A DNA stretch of 64,000 nucleotides. Source: Photobacterium chitinilyticum. Lineage in GTDB: Bacteria; Pseudomonadota; Gammaproteobacteria; Enterobacterales; Vibrionaceae. Shown here one piece after another: positions 1-7,743 of the stretch (within the stretch, counting starts at the first letter, position 1; each line of letters starts with the position of its first letter). A model generated the notes under the pieces. The model did not search any database and was not told where the DNA came from. It saw nothing but the letters and a program-made list of their open reading frames with translations. The position numbers were made by a program, and so were the translations under genes. The stretch spans positions 310,001 through 374,000 of the forward strand of contig NZ_RJLM01000001.1 in assembly GCF_004104355.1 (NCBI RefSeq), in the 5' to 3' direction.

Positions 1-62
1 GTGGTCAAATTGGCGTTCTATCTAAACGTCTTGACCGTGAGTGGCTGCCAGTTTTTGTTTGA
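1..62 (+). CDS. C-terminal fragment of an unidentified protein
   Basis: Reading from base 3, the last 19 codons of an open frame run off the left edge and end with TGA at 60-62. The tail reads GVLSKRLDREWLPVFV, which has a protein-like composition. A second frame is also open to 72, so the choice of frame is uncertain. The family cannot be identified from so short a piece. Confidence 0.35.
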   Translation, partial: GQIGVLSKRLDREWLPVFV

Positions 63-206
63 GTCAATGTGAATAATCTTTCTTTAATATTCAGGTGTTC
101 TTTCATTCTTCTGTGTGCTAATTTCAAAGTATCAGAATAAATAATCGTTATTAGTGAATGGTTATTGTGTTTGTTGCTGTAATTTGGAAAAAGGGGAGAT
201 GTAGTT

Positions 207-743
207 ATGATCAGAAGCGATCGATTACTCTATGACATAGCACCAGATGGCTTTGGCAGCCGTCATTGTGAACCTTGGGAACAATGGCGGGAAAGGGTAC
301 AAGGTGTATTACCCCAGTTTCCTGAAGAAGTTCTCGAGCAATGGGTATACCGGCATTGGAAAGGGGTGCTTTGTAATTGGGGGTGGCTGGACTTCCAAGC
401 AATGTCTTTCTCGAATGAAACTTGGAGTACTGACGAAGTGATTAGCCAAATCAAAACTCCGCATGATGATTTGGTTAGTAAGTTTTCTAGCCGTATGAAT
501 AATCCGTTATTTCAACGAAGCTGGTTGGTTCAGAATATGCAGGAAAAAGGATCTTGGCCTGTTGCACCGATTGTATTGCATTATGAGCGGGATTTGTATA
601 CGACAAACGGGAGAGTATTAAAAGCGCCTTTTAATTTACTCGAAGGTCATCACCGTCTTGGTTATTTAAAATCACTTGTTGAAAACGGCAGCTATGTAAA
701 GGATAAACATAATATATGGTTGGCACGTATTTCACTTCATTAA
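207..743 (+). CDS. Conserved-looking hypothetical protein with ParB-like GHHR motif
   Basis: This is a 178-aa soluble protein with no signal peptide or membrane segment. The start at 207 has a good ribosome site (GGGGAG at about 194-199). It is rich in tryptophan. The C-terminal third carries NLLEGHHRLGYLKSL, which resembles the G-x-H-R core of the ParB/sulfiredoxin-like fold, where this loop binds a nucleotide. The resemblance is by eye and supports only a fold guess. A hairpin with a T-tract just downstream (773-801) suggests a single-gene transcript. The real function is unknown. Confidence 0.75.
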   Translation: MIRSDRLLYDIAPDGFGSRHCEPWEQWRERVQGVLPQFPEEVLEQWVYRHWKGVLCNWGWLDFQAMSFSNETWSTDEVISQIKTPHDDLVSKFSSRMNNPLFQRSWLVQNMQEKGSWPVAPIVLHYERDLYTTNGRVLKAPFNLLEGHHRLGYLKSLVENGSYVKDKHNIWLARISLH

Positions 744-772
744 AGTTTATAGTATACGTAATTGGAATATAG

Positions 773-801
773 CGGCGTTCGATTATAGAGCGCCGATTTT
801 T
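773..801 (+). terminator. Rho-independent terminator after the 178-aa gene
   Basis: An 8-bp stem (773-780 with 788-795, one G-T pair) and a 7-nt loop are followed by ATTTTTA. Confidence 0.7.
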
Positions 802-1172
802 ACTTTAAGTGATTTGTTTTTGTTTTTATTAAATAGTTAATAGCTTTGTCCTAATTTTGACCCTTATTTATATCGTCTGTGGTCTTTAGTTAAAATAGTT
901 TATACTTATTTTGTCTTTTTTCTTCTTTGGCATTCCATTGTGATATTGATACAAAGTTCTAATTATTTCATAAGAAATTAAGTTAAATGTTATCATTGGT
1001 GTTTTTTTTACAAATTGATTGGCTTTATATTCTCTGTGTCGAGTGTTTAATACGGTATAAGCTGCTGTCTGTATAGTGTTTGATGGTGTTGCGGTGTTTA
1101 TTTGTTGTTGATATGTTTCTTTTCAACTCAGGAAGGGTTGAAAAACACAACAAAATATTACAGGAAAGTATA
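802..1172. other. AT-rich leader region upstream of the porin
   Basis: About 370 nt without a supported gene. The open frame from 1080 continues into the porin but lacks a signal peptide at its start and is taken as untranslated leader. No operator was recognised. The length and AT-richness fit a regulated porin promoter such as those under ToxR in Vibrio, which is an inference. Confidence 0.4.
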
Positions 1173-2255
1173 ATGAAAAAAACACTATTAGCAGTAGCGG
1201 TTCCCGCCGTTATTTTTTGTAACGCTGTTAGCGCAGTAGAGCTTCTAAAAACAGATGAAGCAACGGTTGATTTCTACGGCCAGCTTCGTACTCAAATCGA
1301 AAAATATGAAGACAAAGATGTCACTTTAAATGCTGGCTCTTCTCGGGCAGGTATTAAGGCTGATTATGCACTTACCGATACAGTGGATGTATTTGGTAAA
1401 GTTGAATTTGGCCTGAACTATAAAGCTGACGGTTCTGACTATACGATGAAAAACCGTTTGCATTATATTGGAGTTGATACCGATTTTGGTAAGGTTTCCA
1501 TCGGTCGCCAGTGGATAGTTTCGGATGACATTTATGGTGCGGAATATTCATACTTCTTTGGAGGAAACGGGATCCTTCATGCAACTTTGTCTGGTGCTCG
1601 TCATGATTCATTGATCAAGTATAATTATGAAGGCGAAAACTTCTTACTTGCGGCCAACTATGGTTTGGCAGAAGATGACAGCAATCAGGAATTGGCTGAA
1701 CTGTTCGTGTCTTCGAGTGTTGGTCATTTTAATTTCCATTTCGGTGGCGGTGTTAACCGTGATAAGTCATTTAGCATTGGAACTAAGACAGTCACACCAA
1801 ATCCAGCGATTCCGGAATTTACCAAAGAAGAGAAAATTACTGCCGATATTGAAAATACTTTTTTTGAGGGCACGCTTGAATATACGGTTGGCTCGGTGTT
1901 GTTGGGCTTTACTTATTACAATTCTGAACTCGAGAAAAAAGGCTCCAACGTGACAATCGATGGAGATGGTTTTAGCTTTGGTGCGACGTATGGCTGGGCA
2001 GATAATGCCACTGCTTATACCGGTGTTGGTTATGCTGCTCAGGAGTCCAACGCACTGGGGGCGGACGGTGACGGAAAGATCTTTTATCTAGGAACTGACT
2101 ACAACTTTAATAGCTGGTCACGTATTTATGTTGAATATGGCTATGAAGACGGTGATACGCTTGGTTATACAAACAAAGCGAATGATAGTTTTGTTGGGGT
2201 TAAGTCAACTGACTCAGAAAGCAAGTTTGCTATTGGTGCACGAGTTTACTGGTAA
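1173..2255 (+). CDS. OmpU-like general outer-membrane porin
   Basis: A 360-aa trimeric beta-barrel porin for passive diffusion of small hydrophilic solutes across the outer membrane. The start at 1173 is chosen because it opens with a classic signal peptide (MKKTLLAVAVPAVIF, cleavage near NAVSA) and has AGGAAAG just upstream; an in-frame extension to 1080 is unlikely. The mature protein begins with VDFYGQL, as Gram-negative porins do, and continues as alternating amphipathic beta strands. It ends FAIGARVYW, with the terminal aromatic residue needed for Bam-dependent insertion (tryptophan here rather than the commoner phenylalanine). The family match to Vibrio OmpU is good, but orthology to ompU itself is not proven. 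Confidence 0.92.
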   Translation: MKKTLLAVAVPAVIFCNAVSAVELLKTDEATVDFYGQLRTQIEKYEDKDVTLNAGSSRAGIKADYALTDTVDVFGKVEFGLNYKADGSDYTMKNRLHYIGVDTDFGKVSIGRQWIVSDDIYGAEYSYFFGGNGILHATLSGARHDSLIKYNYEGENFLLAANYGLAEDDSNQELAELFVSSSVGHFNFHFGGGVNRDKSFSIGTKTVTPNPAIPEFTKEEKITADIENTFFEGTLEYTVGSVLLGFTYYNSELEKKGSNVTIDGDGFSFGATYGWADNATAYTGVGYAAQESNALGADGDGKIFYLGTDYNFNSWSRIYVEYGYEDGDTLGYTNKANDSFVGVKSTDSESKFAIGARVYW

Positions 2256-2286
2256 GCATTATATCTTCATCGCGTAACTGCTTTGT

Positions 2287-2310
2287 GCCCGGCGATCTGC
2301 CGGGCTTTTC
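2287..2310 (+). terminator. Terminator after the porin gene
   Basis: A perfect 7-bp GCCCGGC stem (2287-2293 with 2299-2305) with a 5-nt loop is followed by TTTTCC. Confidence 0.85.
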
Positions 2311-2373
2311 CTGTAACGGTAGCCATAGTTATCATCTTCATTTCTTCAAAGTTGTCAGAAAAGGGGGGGGGAG

Positions 2374-2772
2374 TTAGTCAAATTTTGAGAGTTGCTGATA
2401 GCAACTGCGCTCAGCCGAATTAAGCTCCATCATGACTGACTGGATATCGACTTGTTGTTGCAGCAGGATTTTTTGCCGGTGTTGTATTGCATTTAACATG
2501 GCTTGAAGCTGTTTTTTGTTACGTTTCTCTGCATCGTAAAGGTGGAATAGCTCATGAATATCGGTAAGACTGAAACCGAGCCGTTTCCCCCTTAATATAA
2601 GCTTCAAGCGAACTCGATCCTGGCGTGAAAAGACTCGGCTTTTGCCGTCTCGATGTGGTTTAAGTAGCCCTTGAGCTTCATAGAATCGAATGCTTCTGAG
2701 TGTTATTGAAAACTCTTGTGCCAGCTGCGAGATGGTATAAGTCTCTGCATTATCATAGGCGTCTTTGTTCAT
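2374..2772 (-). CDS. MerR-family transcriptional regulator, LiuR-like
   Basis: A 132-aa regulator. Residues about 11-80 form a MerR winged helix-turn-helix (ISQLAQEFSITLRSIRFYE, then RVRLKLILRGKRLGFSLTDI). Residues about 85-125 are a coiled-coil dimerisation helix. The DNA-binding part resembles LiuR, the MerR-type repressor of branched-chain amino acid and fatty acid breakdown genes, but no liu genes are nearby, so the target is unknown. There is no cysteine cluster for metal sensing, which argues against a metal sensor. A perfect 6+6 inverted repeat lies 28 bp upstream and may be its operator. A 9-G tract sits immediately after the stop codon. Confidence 0.88.
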   Translation of the reverse strand: MNKDAYDNAETYTISQLAQEFSITLRSIRFYEAQGLLKPHRDGKSRVFSRQDRVRLKLILRGKRLGFSLTDIHELFHLYDAEKRNKKQLQAMLNAIQHRQKILLQQQVDIQSVMMELNSAERSCYQQLSKFD

Positions 2773-2799
2773 TGATCATCTTTCCATTTACTATTATGT

Positions 2800-2817
2800 G
2801 GTTCAAGTCCCTGAACC
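2800..2817. promoter_or_regulatory. Inverted repeat, possible MerR operator
   Basis: GGTTCA-N6-TGAACC lies 28 bp upstream of the merR-type start. MerR proteins bind short palindromes in their own promoters, so autoregulation is plausible. The repeat is seen directly; the role is inferred. Confidence 0.45.
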
Positions 2818-2911
2818 TGCGTGTTGATCATTTCATACCATGTTGAAGTTGACAAGTAGAGCTTGCGGCACGGGGGGGAGCAAAGAATGTAGCGGAGTCG
2901 GAGAAAAGTAA

Positions 2912-2937
2912 GAAAATAGCCCCTTGGAAAAGGGGCT
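2912..2937 (-). terminator. Terminator after the 34-aa gene
   Basis: An 8-bp AGCCCCTT/AAGGGGCT stem (2918-2925 with 2930-2937) is followed on the minus strand by TATTTTCT. It lies about 30 bp past the stop of the short gene. Confidence 0.65.
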
Positions 2938-2968
2938 AGAATGGTGAATTTAAGCTGTTATCGCGAGC

Positions 2969-3073
2969 TTATTTGACACCGTTAGAGTTGCCTTTTGCTT
3001 TATGTGATGGTGGCACATAACCATGGCGAACACGGGAAGGACTTGGACGTGAGAAACAACCTGCTGGTCTCAT
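2969..3073 (-). CDS. Small basic protein, 34 aa, unknown function
   Basis: This frame begins ATG at 3073-3071 and ends TAA at 2971-2969. It is preceded by TTGAGAG and followed by a good terminator. The product is strongly basic and rich in Pro, Ser and Arg, with a central SRVRHGYVPPSHKAKG and one cysteine. It has no membrane segment. The combination of ribosome site, start, stop and terminator supports a real gene, but no family is recognised. Translation is unproven. Confidence 0.5.
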   Translation of the reverse strand: MRPAGCFSRPSPSRVRHGYVPPSHKAKGNSNGVK

Positions 3074-3451
3074 AATCAACTCTCAAGGTAGAACGGAACG
3101 GGAACGGATATTGAAACTGGCACCTCATATATTACTGAAGTAACTCGTCTCAATAGTGACGATAGTAGCGTTATTGACCTGTTATAGGTACTTGAAAATT
3201 GTTAATAAAAGCCTTTGTGAAAAGTTAATCTATCAGCGTTTTTTTTATTCTCTTTCGTTATTAAGCATGTGCTACAGGCGCAATTTTGGCTTTTGTGCCA
3301 TATTTAAAATCTGGCTGAAAATTTCCCAACGAATTTTTTTGGAAGTTGGAATAATTATTCAATTAGAGGTTCTTACTGATAGCTGGCAGTCGATACCATT
3401 GATGTAAAATCTGATTGAGTTTTTGTTTTTGAGGTTAATATCGGAGGGTTT
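3074..3451. other. AT-rich intergenic stretch
   Basis: About 380 nt between two divergently oriented short genes. A plus-strand open frame at 3156-3407 has no ribosome site and a low-complexity product, and is not called. No other structure was recognised. Confidence 0.4.
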
Positions 3452-3628
3452 ATGAAGCACAAACGCGTATCAAACCGACGAATCAAACAGATGCTGGGTG
3501 AGATAATTTACGACGATATGCATACTGAGTCGCATAGTGGAGATATTGATGAAGCACTAACTGAAAAGAGAAAACAGTCAAATAGTGATATGACCCCAAA
3601 TCTCGACATAGACAGTGAAAATAAATAA
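3452..3628 (+). CDS. Small hydrophilic protein, 58 aa, unknown function
   Basis: ATG at 3452 is preceded by a near-ideal ribosome site (CGGAGGG at 3442-3448, 4-nt spacing to the start). The stop at 3626-3628 is followed after about 20 nt by a strong terminator. The product has a basic N-terminus (MKHKRVSNRRIKQMLGEII) and an acidic C-terminal half, and no hydrophobic segment. No family is recognised. The complete gene signals make it a credible short gene. Confidence 0.65.
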   Translation: MKHKRVSNRRIKQMLGEIIYDDMHTESHSGDIDEALTEKRKQSNSDMTPNLDIDSENK

Positions 3629-3647
3629 AAGTCATTTCTTTCCGAAG

Positions 3648-3668
3648 CGCCCTGTCAGGGCGTTTTTT
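3648..3668 (+). terminator. Terminator after the 58-aa gene
   Basis: A 6-bp CGCCCT/AGGGCG stem with a 3-nt loop is followed directly by six T. Confidence 0.85.
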
Positions 3669-3999
3669 ATGTCTGCGTGTCATGATTTTGCACTAATGTT
3701 ATTGACTCTGCGGTCTTTTGTTATTCCTGTGAGTGTTTTATGCTGAATATTTATTCATCTCTGCAATATTTAATGCAAAACTAGCGTTTTCATAGCGTTT
3801 TTGGCGGATTTTTCTCTATTGCAAGACTTTTATGACAGATTGAACTGCAACAAAACCCACATCTGGATTATTCAGCTGCTTTGTGGGTTCATATTAAGCA
3901 TAATATCACTTTTTGTAATGGAAATGTGGCAAATTGCTTCAATGCCTGATAAGGTTTTGACCAATTCTTCGGTTTGCTCTGTATTGTTGAGGATTAATA
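3669..3999. other. Leader region upstream of oppA
   Basis: About 330 AT-rich nt before the opp operon. A TTG-started 77-codon frame (3801-4034) with one hydrophobic stretch lacks a ribosome site and is not called. The opp promoter is presumably here, but no -35/-10 pair stands out. Confidence 0.35.
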
Positions 4000-4074
4000 A
4001 TGCAGACATTGCTGACATTTTATGCGCCAACTGAAGAACGTCATGGACGTATCGATAGAATGTATTGGAGTTAA
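4000..4074 (+). CDS. Possible 24-aa leader peptide upstream of oppA
   Basis: ATG at 4000 has TTGAGG 7 nt upstream. The frame ends TAA at 4072-4074, three bases before the oppA start, so the oppA ribosome site (GGAG) lies in its last sense codons. This arrangement allows translational coupling or leader control. The peptide (MQTLLTFYAPTEERHGRIDR then MYWS) has no clear run of one amino acid. It may simply be a chance frame. Confidence 0.3.
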   Translation: MQTLLTFYAPTEERHGRIDRMYWS

Positions 4075-4077
4075 TGC

Positions 4078-5709
4078 ATGTATAAGAATAAAATTACTCA
4101 GGCGCTATTATTAGGCGCGGGTATGACCGTAGCAGCGACCTCTTTCTCTGCTCTTGCGGCCGATGTACCGGCTGGCGTTAAGCTAGCTGCGAAGCAAGAA
4201 TTAGTTCGCGGTAACGGTACAGAAGTTGAGTCTCTTGATCCTCAGAAAGTTTCTGGTGTTCCAGAATCAAATGTACTTCGTGACCTGCTTGAAGGTCTTG
4301 TAAACCAAGATGGAAATGGTGCCTTGGTAGGCGGTGTTGCTGAATCGTGGGAAACGAAGGACAACAAGACTTGGATTTTCCATTTCAGAAAAGACGCTAA
4401 ATGGTCTAATGGAGATCCAGTAGTCGCCGAAGATTTTGTCTACACTTGGCAACGCCTAGCCGATCCAAAGACAGGTTCTCCTTACGCCTCCTACCTTGAA
4501 ATGACCACCATGGCGAATGCCAGTGACATTATTGTTGGCAAGAAAAGCCCTGATACTTTGGGTGTTGAGGCCGTTGATAAGCACACTCTTAAAGTTACCC
4601 TTGAAAAGCCTGTCCCTTATTTTGCATCAATGACGGTGCACACCTCGCTGAAGCCTGTAAATAAGAAAGTTGTTGAAGCGCTGGGTGATAAATGGACAAG
4701 TCCAGCGAATTACGTTGGTAACGGTGCTTATTCGCTTGAGAAATGGGTTGTTAACGAGCGAATCGTACTTACTCGAAATGAAAAGTACTGGGATAACGAT
4801 AAAACCGTTCTGAACCAGGTTACTTACTTACCAATCGAGAATCAGGTCGCTGAAATGAATCGTTTCCTGGCGGGGGAGGTCGATGTGACTTATGAAATGC
4901 CGAACGAGCATTTCAAGCGCTTGGTAAAAGAATATCCTGAAGACGTTAAAGTCACGCCTTATCTGTGTTCGTACTATTACGAATTCAATACAACCAGAGC
5001 ACCGTTTAACAACGAAGACGTTCGTAAAGCGTTATCCTATGCGATTGATCGTGATGTGATTGCCAAGTTTATTGTTGGTAAGGGCGAGACGCCAGCTTAT
5101 AACTTCACGCCGCTAGCAACGAATGGACTGGATGTTGATATGCCTCAGTACTCAACACTTTCGCAAAAAGAACGTGTTGCCAAGGCGAAAGAACTACTGG
5201 CCAAAGCAGGTTATGGTTCTGAGAACCCTCTGAAGTTTGATCTGTTATATAACACTAGCGAAAACCACAAGAAAGTTGCAGTTGCAATTGCTTCCATGTG
5301 GAAAAAAGCATTGGGAGTTACAGCCGTTCTTGAAAACCAAGAGTGGAAGAGTTACCTAGACAGCAAGCGTCAAGGTGATTTTGATGTATCACGTGCTGGT
5401 TGGTGTGGTGACTACAATGAAGCATCAACGTTCTTGGCGATTCTTCGTGACGGACACTCACAAAACTATCCTAAGTACGCAAGCAAGCCATATGATGCTC
5501 AACTAGACAAAGCGTTGGCTGCTGCTTCTGATGCCGATCGTTCTGCTGCCTATAAGGGAGCTGAGGCACAGTTGGCAACAGACATGCCTATCATGCCTAT
5601 CTATCACTATGTGAATGCGCGCCTGGTAAACCCTAAGCTAGGTGGCTATCCAGAGAAAAACCCTGAAGATAATATCTTTAGTAAAGATATGTACATCATT
5701 GCTGATTAA
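4078..5709 (+). CDS. oppA: Periplasmic oligopeptide-binding protein OppA
   Basis: This 543-aa solute-binding protein of the SBP_bac_5 family captures peptides of roughly 2-5 residues in the periplasm and delivers them to OppBC. A Sec signal peptide occupies residues 1-27 (cleavage after SALA). The mature part has the family's LRDLLEGLV, GVAESWE and WKFHFRK-type N-terminal blocks and the RVLSYAIDRD-type motif near residue 320. Its length matches E. coli OppA (543 aa). It is the first gene of a complete oppABCDF operon. A strong hairpin after it probably makes OppA more abundant than the membrane parts. In related bacteria oppA is often controlled post-transcriptionally by small RNAs; no site is claimed here. 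Confidence 0.96.
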   Translation: MYKNKITQALLLGAGMTVAATSFSALAADVPAGVKLAAKQELVRGNGTEVESLDPQKVSGVPESNVLRDLLEGLVNQDGNGALVGGVAESWETKDNKTWIFHFRKDAKWSNGDPVVAEDFVYTWQRLADPKTGSPYASYLEMTTMANASDIIVGKKSPDTLGVEAVDKHTLKVTLEKPVPYFASMTVHTSLKPVNKKVVEALGDKWTSPANYVGNGAYSLEKWVVNERIVLTRNEKYWDNDKTVLNQVTYLPIENQVAEMNRFLAGEVDVTYEMPNEHFKRLVKEYPEDVKVTPYLCSYYYEFNTTRAPFNNEDVRKALSYAIDRDVIAKFIVGKGETPAYNFTPLATNGLDVDMPQYSTLSQKERVAKAKELLAKAGYGSENPLKFDLLYNTSENHKKVAVAIASMWKKALGVTAVLENQEWKSYLDSKRQGDFDVSRAGWCGDYNEASTFLAILRDGHSQNYPKYASKPYDAQLDKALAAASDADRSAAYKGAEAQLATDMPIMPIYHYVNARLVNPKLGGYPEKNPEDNIFSKDMYIIAD

Positions 5710-5730
5710 TAAACAGCAAGATAAATAATA

Positions 5731-5758
5731 AGCGCTGCTCCGGGATCGGGGCAGTGCT
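5731..5758 (+). terminator. Hairpin between oppA and oppB, likely attenuator
   Basis: An 11-bp stem with two or three G-T pairs and a 6-nt loop is followed by a weak T-tract. Such oppA-oppB hairpins stop some transcripts or protect the oppA mRNA end, which fits the need for excess binding protein. Confidence 0.55.
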
Positions 5759-5823
5759 GATTGTTCGTATTTGCTACGTACAATCTTCTTAACTGTCACA
5801 GACTAAATAACACGGTGGAGTTT

Positions 5824-6744
5824 ATGATTAAATTCATCGCAAAACGGATTTTTGAAGCAATACCAACCTTATTGGTATTAATTACGATCTCGTTTTTCCT
5901 TATGCGTTTTGCACCAGGCAACCCTTTTTCAAGCGAACGCCCGCTTCCTCCTGAAGTGATGGCTAATATCGAAGCAAAATATGGTCTAGATAAACCTGTA
6001 TTTGAACAATATACAACTTATCTAGGAAATATTATCCAGGGTGATTTTGGCCCATCATTTAAATACAAAGACTTTACGGTTAATGAGCTGGTAACTAAGG
6101 CCCTGCCAGTTTCAGCCAAAATCGGATTCTTTGCCTTTATTTTTGCATTGGTGATGGGGGTCACCGTCGGCACCATTGCAGCATTGAAACAGAACAGCTG
6201 GATAGACTACACGATAATGTCCACCGCCATGGCCGGTGTGGTCATGCCGTCCTTTATCCTCGCTCCGGTATTGATTTATATCTTTTCGATTAACCTCGGT
6301 TGGCTGCCCGCAGGGGGCTGGCTTGATGGTTCGTTGAAATACATGCTACTGCCAATGTTCGGTATGTCGTTGCTGTATGTTGCTACGTTCGCTCGTATTA
6401 CCCGTGGTAGTATGATTGAAACGTTGAACAGCAACTTTATCCGTACTGCACGAGCGAAAGGCCTGAGTTATCCGTACATTATTGTTAAGCATGCGTTGAA
6501 GCCTGCACTGTTGCCGGTTGTATCTTATATGGGTCCCGCTTTTGTCGGCATCATTACCGGTTCGGTTGTTATTGAAACGATCTTTGGTTTGCCGGGCATC
6601 GGTAAGCTCTTTGTTAACGCTGCCTTTAACCGTGATTACTCTCTGGTTCTTGGTATCACAATTCTAATCGGTACACTGACGATTATCTTCAATGCCATTG
6701 TCGATATTGTACTAGCGTACATTGATCCGAAAATCCGTTACTAA
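5824..6744 (+). CDS. oppB: Oligopeptide ABC transporter permease OppB
   Basis: A 306-aa inner-membrane permease, the same length as E. coli OppB. The start at 5824 is chosen over an upstream in-frame codon because GGTGGAG precedes it and MIKFIAKRIFEAIPTLLVL is the family N-terminus. It has about six membrane helices, an extracytoplasmic loop (GLDKPVFEQYTTYLGNI), and the cytoplasmic EAA loop (TARAKGLSYPYIIVKHALKP) that docks onto the ATPases. It pairs with OppC to form the channel. Confidence 0.96.
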   Translation: MIKFIAKRIFEAIPTLLVLITISFFLMRFAPGNPFSSERPLPPEVMANIEAKYGLDKPVFEQYTTYLGNIIQGDFGPSFKYKDFTVNELVTKALPVSAKIGFFAFIFALVMGVTVGTIAALKQNSWIDYTIMSTAMAGVVMPSFILAPVLIYIFSINLGWLPAGGWLDGSLKYMLLPMFGMSLLYVATFARITRGSMIETLNSNFIRTARAKGLSYPYIIVKHALKPALLPVVSYMGPAFVGIITGSVVIETIFGLPGIGKLFVNAAFNRDYSLVLGITILIGTLTIIFNAIVDIVLAYIDPKIRY

Positions 6745-6756
6745 GGGGCCGAACAG

Positions 6757-7671
6757 ATGATGCTTACTAAAAAAGACAATGTTGAGGCTGTTGAGAAGTT
6801 TTCAGAGCAATTGGAAATTGAAGGTCGCAGCCTATGGCAGGATGCGGGTATTCGTTTTAAGCGAAACAAGGCAGCAATGATCAGCCTTGCTATTTTGTCC
6901 TGTATTACACTCGCGGTTATTTTTGGTCCTATGTTCAGCTCGTATGCTTTCGATGATACCGACTGGTATGCGCTGCATGTGGCACCGAGCCTTGGCGCCG
7001 AGGGACACTTCTTTGGCACCGATAGTCTCGGTCGTGATTTATATACCCGTACGCTTATGGGCGGCCGAATTTCCTTGATGGTGGGAATTCTTGGGGCCTT
7101 GGTCGCCGTTGTAATTGGCACCTTGTATGGTGCGACTTCCGGTTTCATTGGTGGTCGAACCGACCGCGCAATGATGCGTATTCTGGAAATCCTTTATTCT
7201 ATTCCGTTTATGTTCTTCGTGATCGTGCTGGTTACCTTTTTCGGCCGAAATATCATGCTGATCTTTGTCGCTATCGGGGCAATCTCATGGCTAGATATGG
7301 CACGTATCGTCCGCGGGCAGACATTGTCGCTGCGGAGTAAGGAGTTCATCGAAGCGGCGCATGTATCAGGTGTGAGCCGTTGGAGAATCATTACTCGTCA
7401 TATTGTACCGAACGTTCTAGGTATTGTTGCTGTGTACTCAACCCTACTTGTACCTTCAATGATCCTGACTGAATCATTCTTAAGTTTCCTAGGCCTTGGT
7501 GTCCAGGAGCCAATGACAAGCTGGGGAGCCTTGCTGCAGGAAGGTTCTCAAACGATGGAGGTTGCTATCTGGCAATTGATGTTCCCAGCTGCGTTTATGG
7601 TGGTAACTTTGTTCTGCTTTAACTATGTGGGTGACGGTTTGCGTGACGCACTGGATCCAAAAGACAGATAA
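6757..7671 (+). CDS. oppC: Oligopeptide ABC transporter permease OppC
   Basis: A 304-aa inner-membrane permease (E. coli OppC 302 aa). It starts 12 bp after oppB with AAGGGG upstream; a second ATG at 6760 is equally possible. The cytoplasmic N-terminus is followed by six membrane helices; FGTDSLGRDLYTR and the EAA loop (EAAHVSGVSRWRIITRHIVPN) are typical of the OppC/DppC family. It forms the second half of the peptide channel. Confidence 0.96.
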   Translation: MMLTKKDNVEAVEKFSEQLEIEGRSLWQDAGIRFKRNKAAMISLAILSCITLAVIFGPMFSSYAFDDTDWYALHVAPSLGAEGHFFGTDSLGRDLYTRTLMGGRISLMVGILGALVAVVIGTLYGATSGFIGGRTDRAMMRILEILYSIPFMFFVIVLVTFFGRNIMLIFVAIGAISWLDMARIVRGQTLSLRSKEFIEAAHVSGVSRWRIITRHIVPNVLGIVAVYSTLLVPSMILTESFLSFLGLGVQEPMTSWGALLQEGSQTMEVAIWQLMFPAAFMVVTLFCFNYVGDGLRDALDPKDR

Positions 7672-7743
7672 GAATGAATCGCTCTTTGGCTCATGGCAGA
7701 CGAATGAAGTCATGAGCTGAAGGCGGAAGTATAAGGAAGTATT

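Noticed and set aside
1080-1172. 31-residue N-terminal extension of the porin
   Set aside because: The signal peptide and ribosome site both point to the ATG at 1173; the upstream part is leader sequence.
3156-3407. Plus-strand 83-codon open frame
   Set aside because: No ribosome site, low-complexity Leu/Phe/Tyr/Lys-rich product typical of AT-rich noncoding DNA, and no terminator or partner.
3801-4034. TTG-started 77-codon frame with one hydrophobic stretch
   Set aside because: No ribosome site before the TTG and no family features; it overlaps the better-supported short leader frame ahead of oppA.
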